From Clostridiales bacterium (GTDB taxonomy: Bacteria; Bacillota; Clostridia; Lachnospirales; Lachnospiraceae), in assembly GCA_021203115.1 (NCBI GenBank), contig JAJQBV010000110.1, positions 1-6,685 on the forward strand: a stretch of DNA of 6,685 nucleotides. Direction: 5' to 3'. A model generated the notes under the pieces. That model searched no databases. It saw only the letters and a program-made list of their open reading frames with translations, and had not been told where the DNA came from. Shown here in pieces: positions 5,493-6,685 of the stretch. A program made the position numbers and the translations under genes. Numbering within the stretch: the first letter of the stretch is position 1; every line of letters starts with the position of its first letter.

Positions 5493-6685
5493 TTATTTCT
5501 CCGTCCGCTCATCGCGGTCCAACCAGTCATCCGCGAGGTACTCCCGCTCCGCTGCGATGACCTTCTCCATGGCTGCTTTCGCCGGCGCGCCGGTGGTCAG
5601 GCGCTTATTGACGCAGGTATCCATGGAAATCGCCTCGTAAATATCCTCCTCAAAGACCGGGCAGATCGCTTTCAGCTCCTCCATGGACATATCGTCGATG
5701 GCGATGCCCTTATCGATACAGTACAGGACGATCTGTCCCACAATGCCGTGGGCATCTCGGAACGGCACCCCGTGGTTCACAAGGTAATCCGCCGCATCCG
5801 TCGCGTTCGTGAAGCCGTGGCGGGCGCTGTCGCTCATGCGCTCTTTATTAAATTTCATCGTGGAGATCATGCCGGTAAACAGCGCCAGACACCCCTTCAC
5901 CGTGTCAATCGCGTCAAAGGTCAGCTCCTTATCCTCCTGCATGGCCTTGTTGTATGCCAGCGGGATTCCCTTCATGGTCGTCAGTATGGAGACCAGAGGG
6001 CCGTAGAGCCGCCCCGTCTTCCCGCGAACCAGCTCCGCGATGTCCGGATTTTTCTTCTGTGGCATGATGCTGCTGCCCGTACTGTAGGCATCGTCGATCT
6101 CCACAAACTGGTATTCGTTGGAATTCCAGATGATGATCTCCTCGCAGAAACGGCTCAGGTGCATCATAATCGTGGAGAGTGCGGAGAGGAACTCAATCAC
6201 ATAATCCCGGTCTGAGACGGAATCCATGCTGTTTAACGTCGGCCCGTCAAAGCCCATGAGTTCTGCCGTATACTCCCGGTCCAGAGGATAGGTGGTTCCG
6301 GCCAGCGCCCCCGCTCCGAGCGGGCAATAGTTCATCCGCGCATAGATGTCGTGCAGCCGCCCGCGATCCCGCTTAAACATCTCAAAGTAAGCCCCCACGT
6401 GGTGCGCCAGCGTCACCGGCTGCGCCTTCTGCATGTGGGTAAATCCCGGCATGATGGTCTCCGTATTCTCCTCCATCAGCTTCAACAGCGTCTGAAGCAG
6501 CTCCCGGAGCAGCTTATCCGTGTAGAGAAGCTCCAGCCGGGTATACAGGCGCATGTCGAGCGCCACCTGATCATTCCGGCTGCGGCCGGTGTGAAGCTTC
6601 TTTCCGGTGTCGCCGAGACGAGCAATAAGGTACGCCTCCACAAAGCACACAAAAACCTCATACTCTTCCGAGATGGCCAGCCGCC
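5493..6685 (-). CDS. argH: Argininosuccinate lyase, N-terminus missing at window edge
   Basis: Splits argininosuccinate into arginine and fumarate, the last step of arginine synthesis, as a cytoplasmic homotetramer of the fumarase/aspartase superfamily. The frame stays open to the right edge, so 396 complete codons are visible and roughly 65 N-terminal residues lie outside. An in-frame GTG at 6650 is internal and should not be taken as the start. Conserved features, in order, are [13 protein letters not shown] (substrate loop), [13 protein letters not shown] (Thr-His pair), [16 protein letters not shown], and the signature [12 protein letters not shown] holding the catalytic serine of the mobile loop and the Lys-Lys-Asn. 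The C-terminal domain is complete ([12 protein letters not shown]). The oddity is just before HTGRSRND: where the family has ED(I/V)H, this frame reads EVFV (6648-6659), although reading continues normally on both sides. The family call is secure; full activity is less certain because of that substitution. Confidence 0.95.
   Translation of the reverse strand, partial: RLAISEEYEVFVCFVEAYLIARLGDTGKKLHTGRSRNDQVALDMRLYTRLELLYTDKLLRELLQTLLKLMEENTETIMPGFTHMQKAQPVTLAHHVGAYFEMFKRDRGRLHDIYARMNYCPLGAGALAGTTYPLDREYTAELMGFDGPTLNSMDSVSDRDYVIEFLSALSTIMMHLSRFCEEIIIWNSNEYQFVEIDDAYSTGSSIMPQKKNPDIAELVRGKTGRLYGPLVSILTTMKGIPLAYNKAMQEDKELTFDAIDTVKGCLALFTGMISTMKFNKERMSDSARHGFTNATDAADYLVNHGVPFRDAHGIVGQIVLYCIDKGIAIDDMSMEELKAICPVFEEDIYEAISMDTCVNKRLTTGAPAKAAMEKVIAAEREYLADDWLDRDERTEK

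Noticed and set aside
4931..5560. Plus-strand open frame of 209 codons across asd and its leader
   Set aside because: Shadow of asd crossing the promoter region, with no recognisable domain or ribosome binding site.
5457..6215. Plus-strand open frame of 252 codons opposite argH
   Set aside because: It is the antisense shadow of a highly conserved enzyme gene; its translation is rich in Arg, His and Val with no recognisable domain and no ribosome binding site.

Overview
The window looks like a stretch of chromosome from an anaerobic Firmicute, most likely a Lachnospiraceae-type Clostridium relative. This rests on strong GGAGG-type ribosome binding sites, the style of the OmpR-family regulator and its kinase (EFLSNVSHELKTPLALIQGY, VFNTGKPIPEED, REYGGSGIGLSI), a 1-gamma type aspartate aminotransferase, and an archaeal/fungal-type aspartate-semialdehyde dehydrogenase. 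The taxonomic call is an inference from protein style, not a database result.

All seven genes lie on the minus strand, so transcription runs from the right end to the left end. In that order they are: argH (N-terminus cut by the window edge), a 160-nt gap with a candidate sigma-A promoter and a perfect hairpin, asd, an aspartate-type aminotransferase, an 88-nt gap with a weaker candidate promoter, a response regulator and its sensor kinase (overlapping ATGA), hisH, and hisF (only the first 27 codons visible). Coding density is very high and no gene-free stretch exceeds 160 bases. I found no tRNA, rRNA, CRISPR array, insertion sequence, attachment site or convincing intrinsic terminator.

The metabolic genes cover three amino-acid pathways. 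ArgH performs the last step of arginine synthesis. The aminotransferase can make aspartate, and Asd makes aspartate semialdehyde, the branch point to lysine/diaminopimelate, threonine and methionine. HisH and HisF together form imidazole glycerol phosphate synthase. The two-component system sits between the aspartate-family genes and hisHF, on the same strand, with a 44-nt gap to hisH and no visible terminator. Sharing of a transcript between kinase and hisHF is therefore possible, but the sequence gives no proof of a functional link.

The window is mostly ordinary housekeeping DNA and I see no new system. The points most worth checking are: the normally conserved ED(I/V)H motif of ArgH reads EVFV at the right edge; a perfect 9-bp inverted repeat starts about 11 nt after the predicted asd transcription start; the kinase HAMP domain carries a basic insertion of roughly 28 residues; and the Asd is of the archaeal/fungal type.
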